Assembly (NCBI GenBank): GCA_964019425.1
Contig: OZ025833.1
Coordinates: 620,001-684,000 of the forward strand
Direction of reading: 5' to 3'
Source: Flectonema sp. DT1601
Lineage: Eukaryota; Euglenozoa; Diplonemea; Diplonemida; Diplonemidae
DNA length: 64,000 bases
Part shown: piece by piece, positions 1 to 10,999 of the stretch
How the letters are laid out: every line of letters starts with the position of its first letter
How positions within the stretch are numbered: position 1 is the first letter of the stretch
Notes under the pieces: generated by a model
What the model saw: only the letters and a program-made list of their open reading frames with translations
Told to the model about the DNA's origin: nothing
Databases searched by the model: none
Made by a program: the position numbers and the translations under genes

Positions 1-1
1 T

Positions 2-1759
2 AAGAATCCTGATACGATATGTTGGGATATGAGTAGTAAAAAAATTTTATTTCGACTGACAGAACACGAATCAGGAGTCTCAGCTGTAGACTTATCAAGA
101 GATGAAAAACTATTATTAACAGTCGGTGATTGTAATGATAAAAGAATCATAATAAGTGATGTGAGCTCAGGACAAATCGTTAACCAAACTTCTCTTCCAA
201 AAACTGATGATAATCCGACAGTCACTTGCGCTGTTTGGGGAGGTCAAATCGAAGACTTAAAAAGACGGAAGACATCAGAATACCAATTCTGTATTTTATC
301 TGGTCAACATTTCTATAGATACAAATTCAACCCGATGACTTCCGATAATATTATACAACAGCGAACATCTCTTGGAGGGGTAGTTAGGAATTGGACGAGT
401 GCGGTGTACTCTCTTTTCGGAGATTTAGTATTCCTGGGAACCGATTCTGGTGATGTTGCTGTTGTCTCGACAACGGAATCGTCAGTTTGTAAGACGGAAA
501 GTCTTTTGAAATCTTCTGTTAGATATTTAGCTCTCTCTTCTGATGATCACAATAAAGACAATCAACATAGTGAATCACACTTTCAATATGCTCGATTTGG
601 AGATCACGCAAAACGCTCATCAACAATAATAGCTGGTGGTACTTGTGGAACAGTTGTCGTAGCAAAAATCACAGATCACGGAAACATTACTTTTTCAATA
701 ATTGCAAGATTTCAACTCAACCACTCAGTCAACAGTATCAGTACCCTTCCTGATGGTGAGTTACTTTGTGGAACTAGTAAGGGTGAAATAACTAAGGCGA
801 TTCCGATGGCAACGAATAATCGAAATTCAAAGATCGAATACTCAACAAAACGACTAGTTTCAGCACCGTATGGATCTGTAAAATGTTTATCATTCGTAAA
901 CACAGAAAGCAGTGATACGATAATATCTGGTTCAACAGATGGTGTTGTTAGAGTTTGGGATTTATCATCATACTCTGTGACGTGTTCTGGTGTTCAACGA
1001 CAGACTAATTCAGGTACACCTCTCTGCATTGCTCCCGTTGGGTTTACTGATACTTGTATTACAGGCTGGTCTGACGGAGGAATCCGCTGCTACGACACTT
1101 CCGATGGAGAACTCCATTGGGAACTTCCCAACAGCCATCAAGGCGAGTGTACTAATATAGTAATTTCCGAAAGTCTGATGTTTTTCATAACTTCTGGTGA
1201 ACACGGTGAGATTAAAATATGGAACATGAAGACTCATCAATTAATGTCTGAACTAAAGGAACACAGAGGACGAATCACCACATTAGAACTCTTCAAAGAT
1301 GAAACACACTTACTATCAACAAGTAAAGATCGATCATTAATCGTTTGGAATCTACAAACTGGACAACGACCAGCAACGAATATGCTTCCAATGGGTCAAA
1401 TCAACTCAGCGTTTATCCGAAATGATCAAACATCAATTATGTCAACTGGGACTGATAGAATGGTTTCTTTATGGGATCTTAGACAACATGAACCGACAAG
1501 ACAAGTGTCTTTTGGTACAAAATTCGAAGATTCAACTGCGAATACGATTTCACCGTCTCACTGTGGTCGATACTTTGCGACTGGTGGAACGAATCAAGCA
1601 GTCACACTTTGGGATGGAAATTCAATCAAACCGATCCAATCTGGAATCGCACATACATCCTCTATTAATCAAGTTTTATTTTCACCCGATGATAGACAGC
1701 TATTATCATGTGGTGAGGACCAGTCTATTATGGTGTGGAATTTTTATCCTGCGGAATAA
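2..1759 (+). CDS. CFAP52: CFAP52/WDR16-like WD40 protein, 5' partial
   Basis: A WD40-repeat protein whose frame is open to the window edge, so the gene starts upstream. The residues before the first Met (NPDTICWD) already form the end of a WD40 blade, which argues against the Met at position 29 being the true start. About 585 residues are visible, with repeated blade endings such as GVVRVWDLSS, GEIKIWNMKT, RSLIVWNLQT and QSIMVWNF at the C terminus. The order and wording of the C-terminal blades (SDGGIRCYDTSDGEL, then a GEHGEIKIW blade, then a GTDR blade) match CFAP52, a microtubule inner protein of axonemal doublets in motile cilia, of about 620 residues. This implies a flagellated organism. 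The family call is from memory of the human protein. A paralogous ciliary WD40 protein is possible. Confidence 0.8.
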   Translation, partial: KNPDTICWDMSSKKILFRLTEHESGVSAVDLSRDEKLLLTVGDCNDKRIIISDVSSGQIVNQTSLPKTDDNPTVTCAVWGGQIEDLKRRKTSEYQFCILSGQHFYRYKFNPMTSDNIIQQRTSLGGVVRNWTSAVYSLFGDLVFLGTDSGDVAVVSTTESSVCKTESLLKSSVRYLALSSDDHNKDNQHSESHFQYARFGDHAKRSSTIIAGGTCGTVVVAKITDHGNITFSIIARFQLNHSVNSISTLPDGELLCGTSKGEITKAIPMATNNRNSKIEYSTKRLVSAPYGSVKCLSFVNTESSDTIISGSTDGVVRVWDLSSYSVTCSGVQRQTNSGTPLCIAPVGFTDTCITGWSDGGIRCYDTSDGELHWELPNSHQGECTNIVISESLMFFITSGEHGEIKIWNMKTHQLMSELKEHRGRITTLELFKDETHLLSTSKDRSLIVWNLQTGQRPATNMLPMGQINSAFIRNDQTSIMSTGTDRMVSLWDLRQHEPTRQVSFGTKFEDSTANTISPSHCGRYFATGGTNQAVTLWDGNSIKPIQSGIAHTSSINQVLFSPDDRQLLSCGEDQSIMVWNFYPAE

Positions 1760-2084
1760 CCTTTTACACTGAAAAAAAAAAAAAAAAAAAGAGGATATTC
1801 GTTCCACTTGATTCGTTTTGTAATTCCCCTTCTCTCCTCATCCCCTTTTTGTTAATAGTAAAAATATTTTTAATATTTTTAACTTCATAGTTTTTTTTTT
1901 TCTTTCTTTTTCATTCTAATTGTTTTTTTATTAACAGGTAAATTATAATATTTAGAATGTGTTGCAACGTTTTTTTTTTTTTTTTTTTCAAAGAAAAACA
2001 AAAAAAACCTCCTCCTCTTCGCATTCTTCTTTCTTTTCTTTGATCTCTATATTTCTTGTTAGAGCAGTGGGGGAGTACCAAACA
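1760..2084. other. Intergenic, A/T-tract rich
   Basis: It contains an A17-18 run just after the first gene, several T10+ tracts, and a possible splice acceptor (CAG ending at 2067) 17 bases before the next start codon. No coding signal seen. Confidence 0.6.
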
Positions 2085-2804
2085 ATGTTGGTGGTGGGTT
2101 TGGTGCTTTTAGTAATCTGTGTGACTGTAGATGCATCGACCCCAACGTCAACATTGCCTGTGTGCATTGGTTCTGACTGCTGTGGTGTTGGTACGATATA
2201 TACTGACGGCATCTGTTCAGTTATTACCAGCGGTAGCAGATCTACCCCTGACGGGTTTGCTGGACTCGTAGTATTAGGCGTCCTTACTGCTTTTGTTGTT
2301 GTTGGTGTTGTCAGTACAGCAGCAGCGACACTAACAGAAGCTGCTCCTTCTTTTCCAGCTGAAATAACAGCTGACCCTACTGAGTTAAATCCCCATGGAG
2401 GTTGGGAAGTTCAGGGAGCGAAGGAGGTATTTATTCAAACTAACTACGACACGTACAGTAATGCGATTAGAAATAGATTTCCATTTTTAAAAGCGGTCTT
2501 CACAGATATTGACATAGCAGAACTCTACCATGAGAAGTTAGGAAGTAGGGGATTCGTTTTGCAACAGGATTCTCCTCAGCAAGTTGAGTTGGTTGTTTTT
2601 CAAGATGGAAGGAGGCTTTGGTTTCCTTCATCAGTTCTCTGTAGTTCTCCTTATGATCCAGGGAGTGAACCTCTACCTGATCAAATACCATCAGCAAGTG
2701 TCACTCCAGCACTCACTGCTGCTGACAACATTCCTCCAACACCAGCTACTTTAGCATCGTTGAAACCGCTACCAAGAATAGATTCCACGGCAATACCTAG
2801 TTAG
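2085..2804 (+). CDS. Secreted/type I single-pass membrane protein, unknown
   Basis: A 239-residue protein of unknown function. I chose the Met at 2085 because it begins a clean signal peptide (MLVVGLVLLVICVTVDAS). The upstream in-frame extension to 1959 is translated T/A-tract and looks like noise. After the signal peptide comes a short cysteine-rich stretch (C27, C32, C33, C44), then a strongly hydrophobic segment at about 57-80 and a region of about 160 residues rich in Pro, Ala and Ser at its C terminus. This suggests a small lumenal or extracellular cysteine knot, one membrane span and a cytosolic tail. I recognise no family. A CAG acceptor-like site ends 17 bases upstream. Confidence 0.6.
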   Translation: MLVVGLVLLVICVTVDASTPTSTLPVCIGSDCCGVGTIYTDGICSVITSGSRSTPDGFAGLVVLGVLTAFVVVGVVSTAAATLTEAAPSFPAEITADPTELNPHGGWEVQGAKEVFIQTNYDTYSNAIRNRFPFLKAVFTDIDIAELYHEKLGSRGFVLQQDSPQQVELVVFQDGRRLWFPSSVLCSSPYDPGSEPLPDQIPSASVTPALTAADNIPPTPATLASLKPLPRIDSTAIPS

Positions 2805-3731
2805 CATACTGTTGGTGAGAGGCAATGGTAGAATAGAGTTTATTATATTTTATGTTATTTGTACAACCACATCTCTTGAGGGATGTTGTAGTTATCATTT
2901 GTGTGATATTATTACTATTTGTGTGTTTGGTTATCGTTACGACTCTCTTTTCTTTCTTTTTTTCTTCTTTTCCCCCGCAGCCTTCACAGTACGAACACGG
3001 TTCAAGAAGAAAATGAGATTTCGGTAATACGAAGTGTCATCTTAAGTTACCTGTCCTTTTGTAGCTTTCTAACTGCCACTGTCATGTAGTAAAAAATATC
3101 GCTTTTGTGTCGATTAGTATACTTCACTTTAGGCAGGTCTATTTCAGATTATAATAGGGACTCCCTACGGTGTTGGGGTTGATTCCCTTGGGTGACTTGT
3201 TGACTGCTACAGCAGGTGAGTGAGACATGGATTCAAAGGCACGTCTACTAGTAAGCTTCTTCGTGAAACTACCGGGGTACTGTAGACGGTCTTTGACAGT
3301 AACTTTGAAATAACAAAAATCGCAAGCCGCCACTTCTTGTCGCGCTGTTCAATCGCTTCTCTTGATTTCTCAGATTTTAGTAATGTTACTGTTGGTGATC
3401 ATCTTCAATCATCACACTTGACTTCTCTGGTCTGTAGTTTGATCAGTGTTGGAAATTTGTTCTTGTTCAATCACTTCGTGTGACCTCGTTAGTAATGTAG
3501 TTGAAACTAAATAAGTTATTTAAGACTGACTGAAAAAAAACACTACTTTAGTTTAAATGTGATTGTTTTAACACGCTGGGATTCATTGGCTACGATCGTA
3601 ATTTTGTGTTTTTTGGTGTTCGATTAGAAGCCACCCCCGACACTCACACAACAGTTCCAAGAACATAAGTAGAATAATATAACAATCCATAATTGTTCAG
3701 GTGAGGGAGGGGGGGGGAGAATTATAATAAA
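2805..3731. other. Intergenic, no gene seen
   Basis: No coding stretch I can support. It contains a textbook polypyrimidine tract and CAG (ending at 2980) with no convincing exon after it, and a CAG ending at 3700 that suits trans-splicing of the next gene. Confidence 0.5.
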
Positions 3732-4811
3732 ATGATCAAACTATTGCTGTGGATGATAATTATATCCGTAGCTACCCCAACTGTTTGTAAAATAGAAGAT
3801 AACTTGAAAGACAGTCGTGACCACGATAAAGGAAAGACTGGTGTGACAAGAAGGCTATTAAGGCAAGCAGTTGAAGAAAGTGAATCCTGGACTGTGGCAT
3901 ACGTAACTCAAAACATCGATAGCGTCGTACCAAGTGACGAGTTGCAGATACTCATTTCCGCGAGATACCACGGTTATGGTACAGGAAAACTTATCAACTT
4001 GGGTGAAGAAAGAAAACTAATAACAGCAATAGGAGGGCGAGTGGGAGACATTATTATATTTCCACCGAAAAAATATAAAAAGAACTTTCATGGTGGACAA
4101 ATTCATTTGGGAAAACACACTTGGTCGGCTGTACAAAAATTACTAACGACGGCATCTGAAATGGCTGAACGAGAACATCAACAACAACAAGAACAAGAAC
4201 AAGAATCAAAACTAAACAACAAACCTGATGACGTAGTTAAAGAAATCGCCTTACGCAGTGTTGGAAATTCAATGAATGGAGTTCTGGATGTGACTAATGA
4301 ACTTCCAAACCAATTCCCATTATTACTTTTAATCTATTCCGTAGAATGTCCTTACAGTCAGATGTTGTCACCAGTTTGGGAGGAACTCGGCGTTCTATTT
4401 TTTTCATCAAATGAAATAACAATCGCAAAAACATCCTGTCCTCGCATAGAAAACCTACTTGAGGTAGACGAGTATCCCACCGTTATATTATTCAACACTC
4501 TGACTTCATTCGTAAAGTATCCTCATGCTTTTCAATTGCGTCCGTTGGTTAGTTGGCTTAAGCATGTTGCTCCTGATTTAAAAACACCGTTCACACCTAC
4601 TCAATTTACTGATGCTCAAGCTAGAATCTTCACGGTCCTTGGGCAGTCAGAACTGCTTAACAAAATAGTAAAAGAGAAGTCTACTCTTGTTGATGTTCAT
4701 TCTGATGGGATTGGAAAACTTCTGACAGAGAGTTGGAACACCATGAGAAAAGATGAAATAGACCAAGATCATACAAAGAAAGTAAACAATAGGAAGAGTG
4801 AGGAGCTCTAA
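3732..4811 (+). CDS. PDI-like thioredoxin-fold protein, monothiol site
   Basis: A 359-residue secretory protein. It starts with a signal peptide (MIKLLLWMIIISVATPTVC), followed by a basic, Gln-rich N-terminal half with an EHQQQQEQEQE stretch at about 148-158. A thioredoxin fold of the protein disulfide isomerase type spans about 190-285. The pattern LLLIYSVECPYSQMLSPVWEE, then ITIAKTSC, then DEYPTVILFN matches PDI domains. The usual CGHC is CPYS (C206-S209), so only the first cysteine remains. That suits mixed-disulfide formation or a chaperone/anchor role better than full oxidoreductase activity. The C terminus KSEEL resembles a degenerate KDEL retrieval signal, though this is weak. Acceptor-like CAG ends 31 bases before the ATG. 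Confidence 0.7.
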   Translation: MIKLLLWMIIISVATPTVCKIEDNLKDSRDHDKGKTGVTRRLLRQAVEESESWTVAYVTQNIDSVVPSDELQILISARYHGYGTGKLINLGEERKLITAIGGRVGDIIIFPPKKYKKNFHGGQIHLGKHTWSAVQKLLTTASEMAEREHQQQQEQEQESKLNNKPDDVVKEIALRSVGNSMNGVLDVTNELPNQFPLLLLIYSVECPYSQMLSPVWEELGVLFFSSNEITIAKTSCPRIENLLEVDEYPTVILFNTLTSFVKYPHAFQLRPLVSWLKHVAPDLKTPFTPTQFTDAQARIFTVLGQSELLNKIVKEKSTLVDVHSDGIGKLLTESWNTMRKDEIDQDHTKKVNNRKSEEL

Positions 4812-5038
4812 TAAGACCACCACGGTAGAGTTACACAATATTTTTATTTAATTTATTATTTCATTTTTCGTCACTTACAAAAACTATTAATATTCCTTCT
4901 TAGACGGAAGCTTAATTAATTTCAGTTTTAACTCTTATTACCCATCTCAGACAATAAACACAAATATTTTAAATAACAGATTATTAAACTATCATTGTAC
5001 ACTTCACTTCACAGACGGGTACCACACAAAATAAAAAC

Positions 5039-5815
5039 ATGCCTGGCAGTGTTCACAATGCCGCTCACAAGGGCATTATTAAACCGAGATCTCTCTCAAC
5101 CATAAAAACTGATTACGATTCCGACGACTCTGACGATGAAATAAAAAATTGTTCATTCTTTGTTAGAAGAATTGTGTTGTGCATATCCAGCATTGGATTG
5201 ATGTTTATGTTTGGATACCTGGGGATGAAATGGAGAAGAGGAGAAATAGATGAAGTTGAAAAAGAAGAAAAGATCACATGCAATGCTCTGGAAGGAACAG
5301 TTACGTATCCTCACTACTCCATTCAGATACGACATGAACAAAATATTCCTCACTTGCACGTCAAGCATTTACATCAATCACGTGAAACAATCTTAACATT
5401 AAGTGGTGACGTGATATCTAACTTGACTGGGAGTGATCCAATAGTTGATCACACGCAGTGTAGTGTTGGAAAATTCTCAACACATTTAATTGGAAAATAT
5501 CAAATAAGTTGCAACACAATAACTGAAGGATGGCATCTGTGGAATTATAGACTAGAAGACGATACGGTGGTCTGCAGACTTGAAGTTAATTCGAATGAAG
5601 ATTTCGCTCAATTTCAGATTAATCAAACTCAGTCGGATCCTTCTTGTTCATTAAATAGATTTACTTCTTATTGTATTGGAAACAACATTAGTATAGCAAC
5701 AAGTACTGAACTTAATACTGTTGGTCCTAATGATGTAAACACTTCAATTATAAAGTTGAGTACCTTCCCACAGGGAATGTACAACAGATCAGTTGAGTTT
5801 GCTTTGTTTTTTTAA
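5039..5815 (+). CDS. Type II single-pass membrane protein, unknown
   Basis: A 258-residue protein with an acidic Ser/Asp cytosolic N terminus (DYDSDDSDDE at about 26-35), one membrane span at about 44-63, and an ectodomain of about 190 residues. The ectodomain has seven scattered cysteines and several N-glycosylation sequons (NLT, NQT, NIS, NTS, NRS). The layout suggests a type II glycoprotein of the secretory pathway or cell surface. I recognise no family. A pyrimidine-rich CAG site ends at 5014, 24 bases before the ATG. The gene ends in a T-rich 3' region with a T run of more than 25 bases. Confidence 0.65.
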   Translation: MPGSVHNAAHKGIIKPRSLSTIKTDYDSDDSDDEIKNCSFFVRRIVLCISSIGLMFMFGYLGMKWRRGEIDEVEKEEKITCNALEGTVTYPHYSIQIRHEQNIPHLHVKHLHQSRETILTLSGDVISNLTGSDPIVDHTQCSVGKFSTHLIGKYQISCNTITEGWHLWNYRLEDDTVVCRLEVNSNEDFAQFQINQTQSDPSCSLNRFTSYCIGNNISIATSTELNTVGPNDVNTSIIKLSTFPQGMYNRSVEFALFF

Positions 5816-5854
5816 CTTTTTTTTTTCTCGATTACTCTTTCTGTTTATGTTTAT

Positions 5855-5885
<31 letters not shown>

Positions 5886-5960
5886 CGTTATGGTATTTTT
5901 TGTTTTAAATAGACAAAGGTAAACAACCACCCCAAAATATTATTTTTTCTTAACTAGAAC

Positions 5961-6750
5961 ATGTACACTTTATCCGATCCCCCTAACATGACTATAAGTA
6001 GCCCTATGCTACCTGAAGATGTGGAGAGTCTTGGTCATGATGATTCAGCTGAGACGAAACCACTTCACTGCAGAGAAGATGAACAAATGAGTCCAGTTCC
6101 GACTGATGACTTTGAAGGTATAGAAGGAGGATCTGGTTCACTGATAATAAGATATAATGAAAACGCTTTAAGTTTCGAACCCGCAATCGCAGTTGAAAGA
6201 TCTGGTATACCATTCCCAGGACCCTGCATTCAATGGTTAGTTGAGCAAAATGCTGTCTGTGATACTGCAAGGGAGGATGGAGTATGAGTAATTTCTTTAT
6301 TTAGTTTTTTTTTTTTTTTGCATGTTGAAAACATCAAAAAAACCAACAAAACAGCTTCAAGTTGCAGTGGAATTTCTCGACCCCCGACCAGATGGGGGTT
6401 GGATACGTTTTGGATACCAAGACGACAACACTTTACGTTATAGCTGTAATGGCGAACTGAGACCTGAATTTAAAAGAGTTCTTGTCGTCCCAGCTGGGAT
6501 GGAGATTTATATTTCATTTCCGGACCTTGAAAGGGGAGTTGTAATGTGCTCATCTCACACAGTGATCTCGACGTTGAAAACTTTAAGATCGACTTTTACT
6601 GAAGCACTCATTCAACATAACTTACCTGATTGTGATGATGACCTGATTGAATTCTTATGTATGCCGGATGTGTCTACAGTTTTCTGCACTCCCCGTAATT
6701 CTCATAAAGAGAGTCCTTGCGAGGTAAAATGTGGTTGTTCAGTCATGTAG
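5961..6750 (+). CDS. Two-exon CaaX-box protein, unknown function
   Basis: Joined exons 5961-6281 and 6355-6750 give 238 residues. The intron (6282-6354, 73 bp) has a GTATGA donor and an AAACAG acceptor, and both sides are phase 0. Without splicing, exon 1 stops three bases into the intron. The N-terminal half is acidic and probably disordered. The C-terminal half contains a compact region (RPDGGWIRFGYQDDNTLRY) that I cannot assign. The protein ends in CGCSVM, a canonical CaaX motif of the farnesylated type (Met last) with a second cysteine two residues upstream that could be palmitoylated. I infer a peripheral membrane protein. A TAG acceptor-like site ends 3 bases before the ATG. Confidence 0.7.
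6282..6354 (+). other. Intron (73 bp) of the CaaX-box gene
   Basis: GTATGA donor, T17 run inside, AAACAG acceptor. Removal joins two open frames in phase 0. Confidence 0.75.
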
Positions 6751-8461
6751 GTTTTTTTTTTTTTTCCTTCTTCTTTTTTATGTATTAGGACCATCGACTT
6801 TCACTTGTCGTGTGGAAATTTAAAATCAAAGACTGTTGTATTCCAAATTTAAATATGAGTCCTGAAGACCGTAGTCTAACACGTGTGCAAGGTTTAGGGT
6901 GTCAAACCCATAAGCCGCACTGAAAGAGACTTTATGTGCCAACCCCTGGGGGTGCAGCACAGCCCGATCCCGATTTATTGGAAAAGGATTTGAGTCTTCC
7001 GCGGATCTCACACTTACAACGATACGTTCATAAATAAATAAATAATTTTTTTTTTCTTCCTAATTTCTTATTCATTTGATGTGTTTTTTAAAATTCATTT
7101 TTTTTTTTTTTTTTTTTTATATTTCCGTTTCTCTTCTTTTCATTTTTTTGTTTATATATTTTTGCATAACGGATACTAACGCACGCAACATAATTTTTTT
7201 TTTTAAATAAACAAAAGCATAAAAATCAATAATTTTTTTTTTTTTTTTGTGAGTTTAATTGGGGGGGTCTACAGTCGTGCTGGTAAAAAGAAGAGAAGGA
7301 AACAAAAAAAAAAATAAATGAATAAATAAAATTGCTAAGCTTTGCTGAAGCGGTCTGAAGTCTAAGTACATCCCGCGGTTTTGCAAACAGACACGTGTAA
7401 TAATGAGCAGCTTAAGTTCAAACCCGATTATTATTTTTATGTAATTATCCCTTCAATGTTCTTCATTGAATGAAGGTGGAGTAGTACTGTGAGTGTTGTT
7501 ATTTTTAAATTGTATTTTTTATCGTCTTTGTTGATTCTCACTCGAGTTACTTGTAGCGGGTCATTAGTCAAAGAGATGTTAGAAATATTTAAAAAAAAAA
7601 AAAAGAAAATTGGGAGACAAGGTAATTAGCGCTATCTATCACTGGTTGCGCCTCAGAAGGAAATAAGAGAAAAAAAAAAAGTGTACTAATTTAACGTTCT
7701 GTGGTCAACACAACAGGAATATCTCTGTTTTGATTGGAAGAATTAAATAGAGTCGGGAGTCTCATGGGGAGATGTTAGTATTTTATAAATAAAAAAGATG
7801 TGTTTCTCTTAAGCACTCTATAACCCAACCTGCTTCCCTTTTGGTGCTCAGTGTTGCTGGCAGAATTATCTAAGTGGGAATTTGGAGATTGAAAATCGTT
7901 GTTTTTTTTTCCTTTTCACAAATACGATTACACTTCACAGTGTACTTTGTGTGAAAATTCTTTTTTTCTTCTTTCTATTTTTTTTAATTGAACCAAAACA
8001 TTCTGAGAGACGAAAAACAATATCTGCAATCCCCGTGGGTTAATTGTGTCTCTGAATGTCTAGCTCTCCGATCGGAAAAGAAAACTTTTTTTTTTTTTTT
8101 TTAATAATGTTCTAAACATCAGAACCTAAAGGAGCTGATGTAGTGTTAAATGTGTAATGCAGTAAGCATGAATGACGTACTTTCGTTTTCTTGTTGATTT
8201 GTGATCTTGCGTTCTTTTTTTTTTTTTTTTTTTTTTGTTGTTTTTTTTTTTTTTTTTTACACAAGGATCAGTCAGATGATTATGATAGTGAATTATAGTA
8301 ATAAAACGATTAGTTTGTTTTTCTTGTGTTTGCCTTGTTTTTTTTTTTTTTTTTTTTTTATGTTGTTGTGAGAGTCCTCGTCTTCAAAATCCATACATCC
8401 CCCCACTCTGTACGGAGTACTTCGATACAATGCAGAGATTTATATTCGTATGAACCTAATC
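6751..8461. other. Gene-poor A/T-rich stretch
   Basis: No coding region I can support. Many T10-T20 runs. A locally GC-richer block at about 6830-7020 (with an inverted pair CAACCCC/GGGGGTG near 6940) could hold a structured RNA, but it matches nothing I know. Confidence 0.5.
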
Positions 8462-8835
8462 AAACAGTCTTCCCATCACACTCCTAGACTAACATTACCT
8501 TTTAGTCAACTGTATCTAAAACGGAATAGAGGTAAGAGGTATATGGATTACTCTCGAAACCTAAATAGTTACTTTAAAAAGGCTAAGTTAAGCATCACCG
8601 TAGTTCGCTGTATCCTTAACAGATGTTAAACTATTGTTGTGTTAACGCGATACAAAACAGTTGTATTTTACAAATTCAAACAGTCAATCTCCCCACACTC
8701 CTCGACTAACATTACTTTTTTTAGTCAACTGTATCTAGAACCAATGTTAAATTATTGTTATGTTGTTTTTGATACAATACATTTGTATTTTTTACGTACA
8801 AAATCAAACAAGTTAACCCTCCCAAACACTCTGGT
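8462..8835 (+). repeat. Dispersed repeat family R1, tandem copies
   Basis: Two diverged units of about 217 bp in tandem. The segment beginning AAACAGTC...ACACTCCT at about 8462 recurs at about 8680 and is followed again by TTTAGTCAACTGTATCTA. A third, partial unit lies at 8745-8835. The unit core (8523-8690, starting GAATAGAGGTAAGAGG) recurs at 54395-54560. Shorter pieces ending in TTTTACGTA..AAAATC.AACAGTTAACCC lie at 14035-14095, 14335-14372 and 34020-34100, and another piece lies at 39487-39545. I see no coding sequence inside, so it is a non-autonomous element. Confidence 0.7.
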
Positions 8836-9513
8836 TCTTGATAGACAACCGTTTTGTCGAATCGATGTCGCTTTTTTTTTTTTTTTTTTTTTTTTCCCGC
8901 TATCCGTGGCTCAGCTGAGCGGTGGATTACTTTGTTTCTTTTATGTCTTTCATCATCAATTTTTATCTCTCTCTCTTTGCCTTATCATTAATTTTGTTTT
9001 GCTTTTTTATTTTTGCTGTTTCTATCTTTGGTGACAGCTCTTCCTATTCTAGGAACGCGAGCTGGATGACTTTAAAAAAAAAAAAAAAAAAATTGCTGCT
9101 GGTCAGTTGTCTGTTCCTTTCTTTCTATCAATCATTGTTACCTTTATTTACTGAGTTTCGTTTTTTTAAAAAAACTTGTGTCGTCGTGTTTTTTTTTTTT
9201 TTCCAGTTTTTTTTTATATTGAATTTACCGACAGCGCGTTGTGCCTCTTTTTCTTTCATAGGTTTAGGTTGAAGGGTCTGCGAAAGGTCTCTCGGGACCT
9301 CTCGTGGGCTTGGAAGCCTTCTGTGTCAGACCGCATGTCGTATCTTCAGCGAATTGTCAACTTAGAACAGGAGATGGAACGTTGGTTTTAAAACGATCTG
9401 CGAAAATAGACTTCGTCGCAATCTAAGGTGTGTGCGAGTTCATCAAAGACCTTCTTTTAGAGTTTTGTTTTAATTTATTTTTTTATTATTATATATTACA
9501 CATACAATACGGA

Positions 9514-9547
<34 letters not shown>

Positions 9548-10723
9548 AATTATTTGTTTGTTTGTTTGTATATTGTTCCTCATGGCTCTACGTTGATAAA
9601 GTTCACTACATTCCATTCCTCAGAGTGACGGAGTGTATTTCATGCAGTTAGAACTTGGGTACAGTAACTCACTTTACCTGCCACAGGAAGCGACTTTCTT
9701 ACCGTCCTGCATTCGCAGTTTGCCCTGAAGGCTGCACCGAAAGAGGTTAAGTTTCTTACCCCTTCCTTATCAGCGAGGTGGATATTTAATTGAAAATCTC
9801 AGCGTTGAATCCTTCCGGGGGGCGAGCTCGTCTCGGTGAGCATCCCTATTACCTGACTATTATTTAATCAGAGAGCTATTTCTTCCTCTCTCTCTTTTTT
9901 TTTTTTTTTTTTTTTGAAGCTGTCATCAGTTACGTTGACCCCAAGTAACGGGGATTATATATTGTACAGCTGATTTTATTTCGTTACGGGGAGGGGGGGG
10001 TTTTTTTTTGATAAATAAAAATAAATTAAAAAGGTTATCGAACTCACTTTAGCAGGCATTTTTTTTTTTTTTTTTTTTTGCATTTCTTTCTACACGCAAG
10101 ACATGACGTGTTTGATGAAATGCTGGACTGACAGTGTGTCTGACTCTCGCAAAGCGTACATGCGATTAGTCAAGTTCGCTTGCTCAGAATTTATGTCAGG
10201 ATTTTTTTTATGCGAAAATTTTCAAATCGTTATATATGTTCTACACATTGTTATTATTGTTTTTTTTTCTAAATTCTCTTCTCTTCTAATTATTACACTG
10301 GTTCGTAGCCTGTTATTCAGGTTCTGACTAAGAGAGGTTTTATTTGTTTTGTTTTGTGTTTTGTTGATTTTTTCGGAAGACCTGAATTGTGTAGATCGCA
10401 GAGAGTTCGTCTTCCCACGATCTAAGAATTTCACCTCTGACGTGGGAGTACGTACGACCCCGGCAGTCCCTATTGATCCCGCTGGGGGCAAGGTCCTCGC
10501 TGGCACGAGTGTCAGTTGGAGCCTTACCTTGCCCTCTCTCTCGCTTCCATTGAGTACATCTTCGGTTTTTAAGGAGCCCGAGGAATGTCATCCCCATCCT
10601 CGTGAGTACAAAAAAAAAAAAAAAAAAAAACTTGATCCGCGGTGTTATTTCCAACTCAAGCGTTACTTAACTGGTAGCATTCTTAGAGGAAAAAGAAGAC
10701 ACCCTTTTTTTTTTTTTTAATTT
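8836..10723. other. Gene-poor stretch with GC-richer islands
   Basis: No gene I can support. Homopolymer-rich DNA surrounds three GC-richer islands at about 9250-9400, 9640-9860 and 10380-10600. These could be old exons, structured RNAs or mobile-element remnants, but I recognise none. Confidence 0.45.
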
Positions 10724-10917
10724 TATATGAGGATGTGCAGAAACCCCCCCCCCAATTTTTACCAGGCTATCCCGTGGGCACCTAACACCCAATCCGAGCC
10801 CACCACCCCACGAAAATAGTATCCAAAAAACTCAAATCCGGTACTGGGGCACCCTTTTACTGTCCACCAGTTTAAAATTTTCACTTTTTTGACTGTTTCT
10901 AGTAACATTTGCCTTGT
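10724..10917 (+). repeat. Left terminal inverted repeat of the transposon
   Basis: Inverted partner of 12306-12500. It includes a C10 run and the shared segment ATTTTTACCAGGCTAT. Confidence 0.75.
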
Positions 10918-10999
10918 AAGCTGTGTAGCACTGGTAGAAATTATGTTTGAAATTTTGCTTTTCTTGAAGGCCCAGATTTCCTGCGATTTAGATTCGAGT

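Noticed and set aside
8639-9651. Overlapping frames rich in Phe, Leu and Lys
   Set aside because: They are translations of T- and A-runs and of repeat R1; no domain or proper leader.
10103-10160. Box C/D snoRNA (TGATGAAA and CTGA words)
   Set aside because: The words are too common in A/T-rich DNA and I could not find a terminal stem or a convincing guide.
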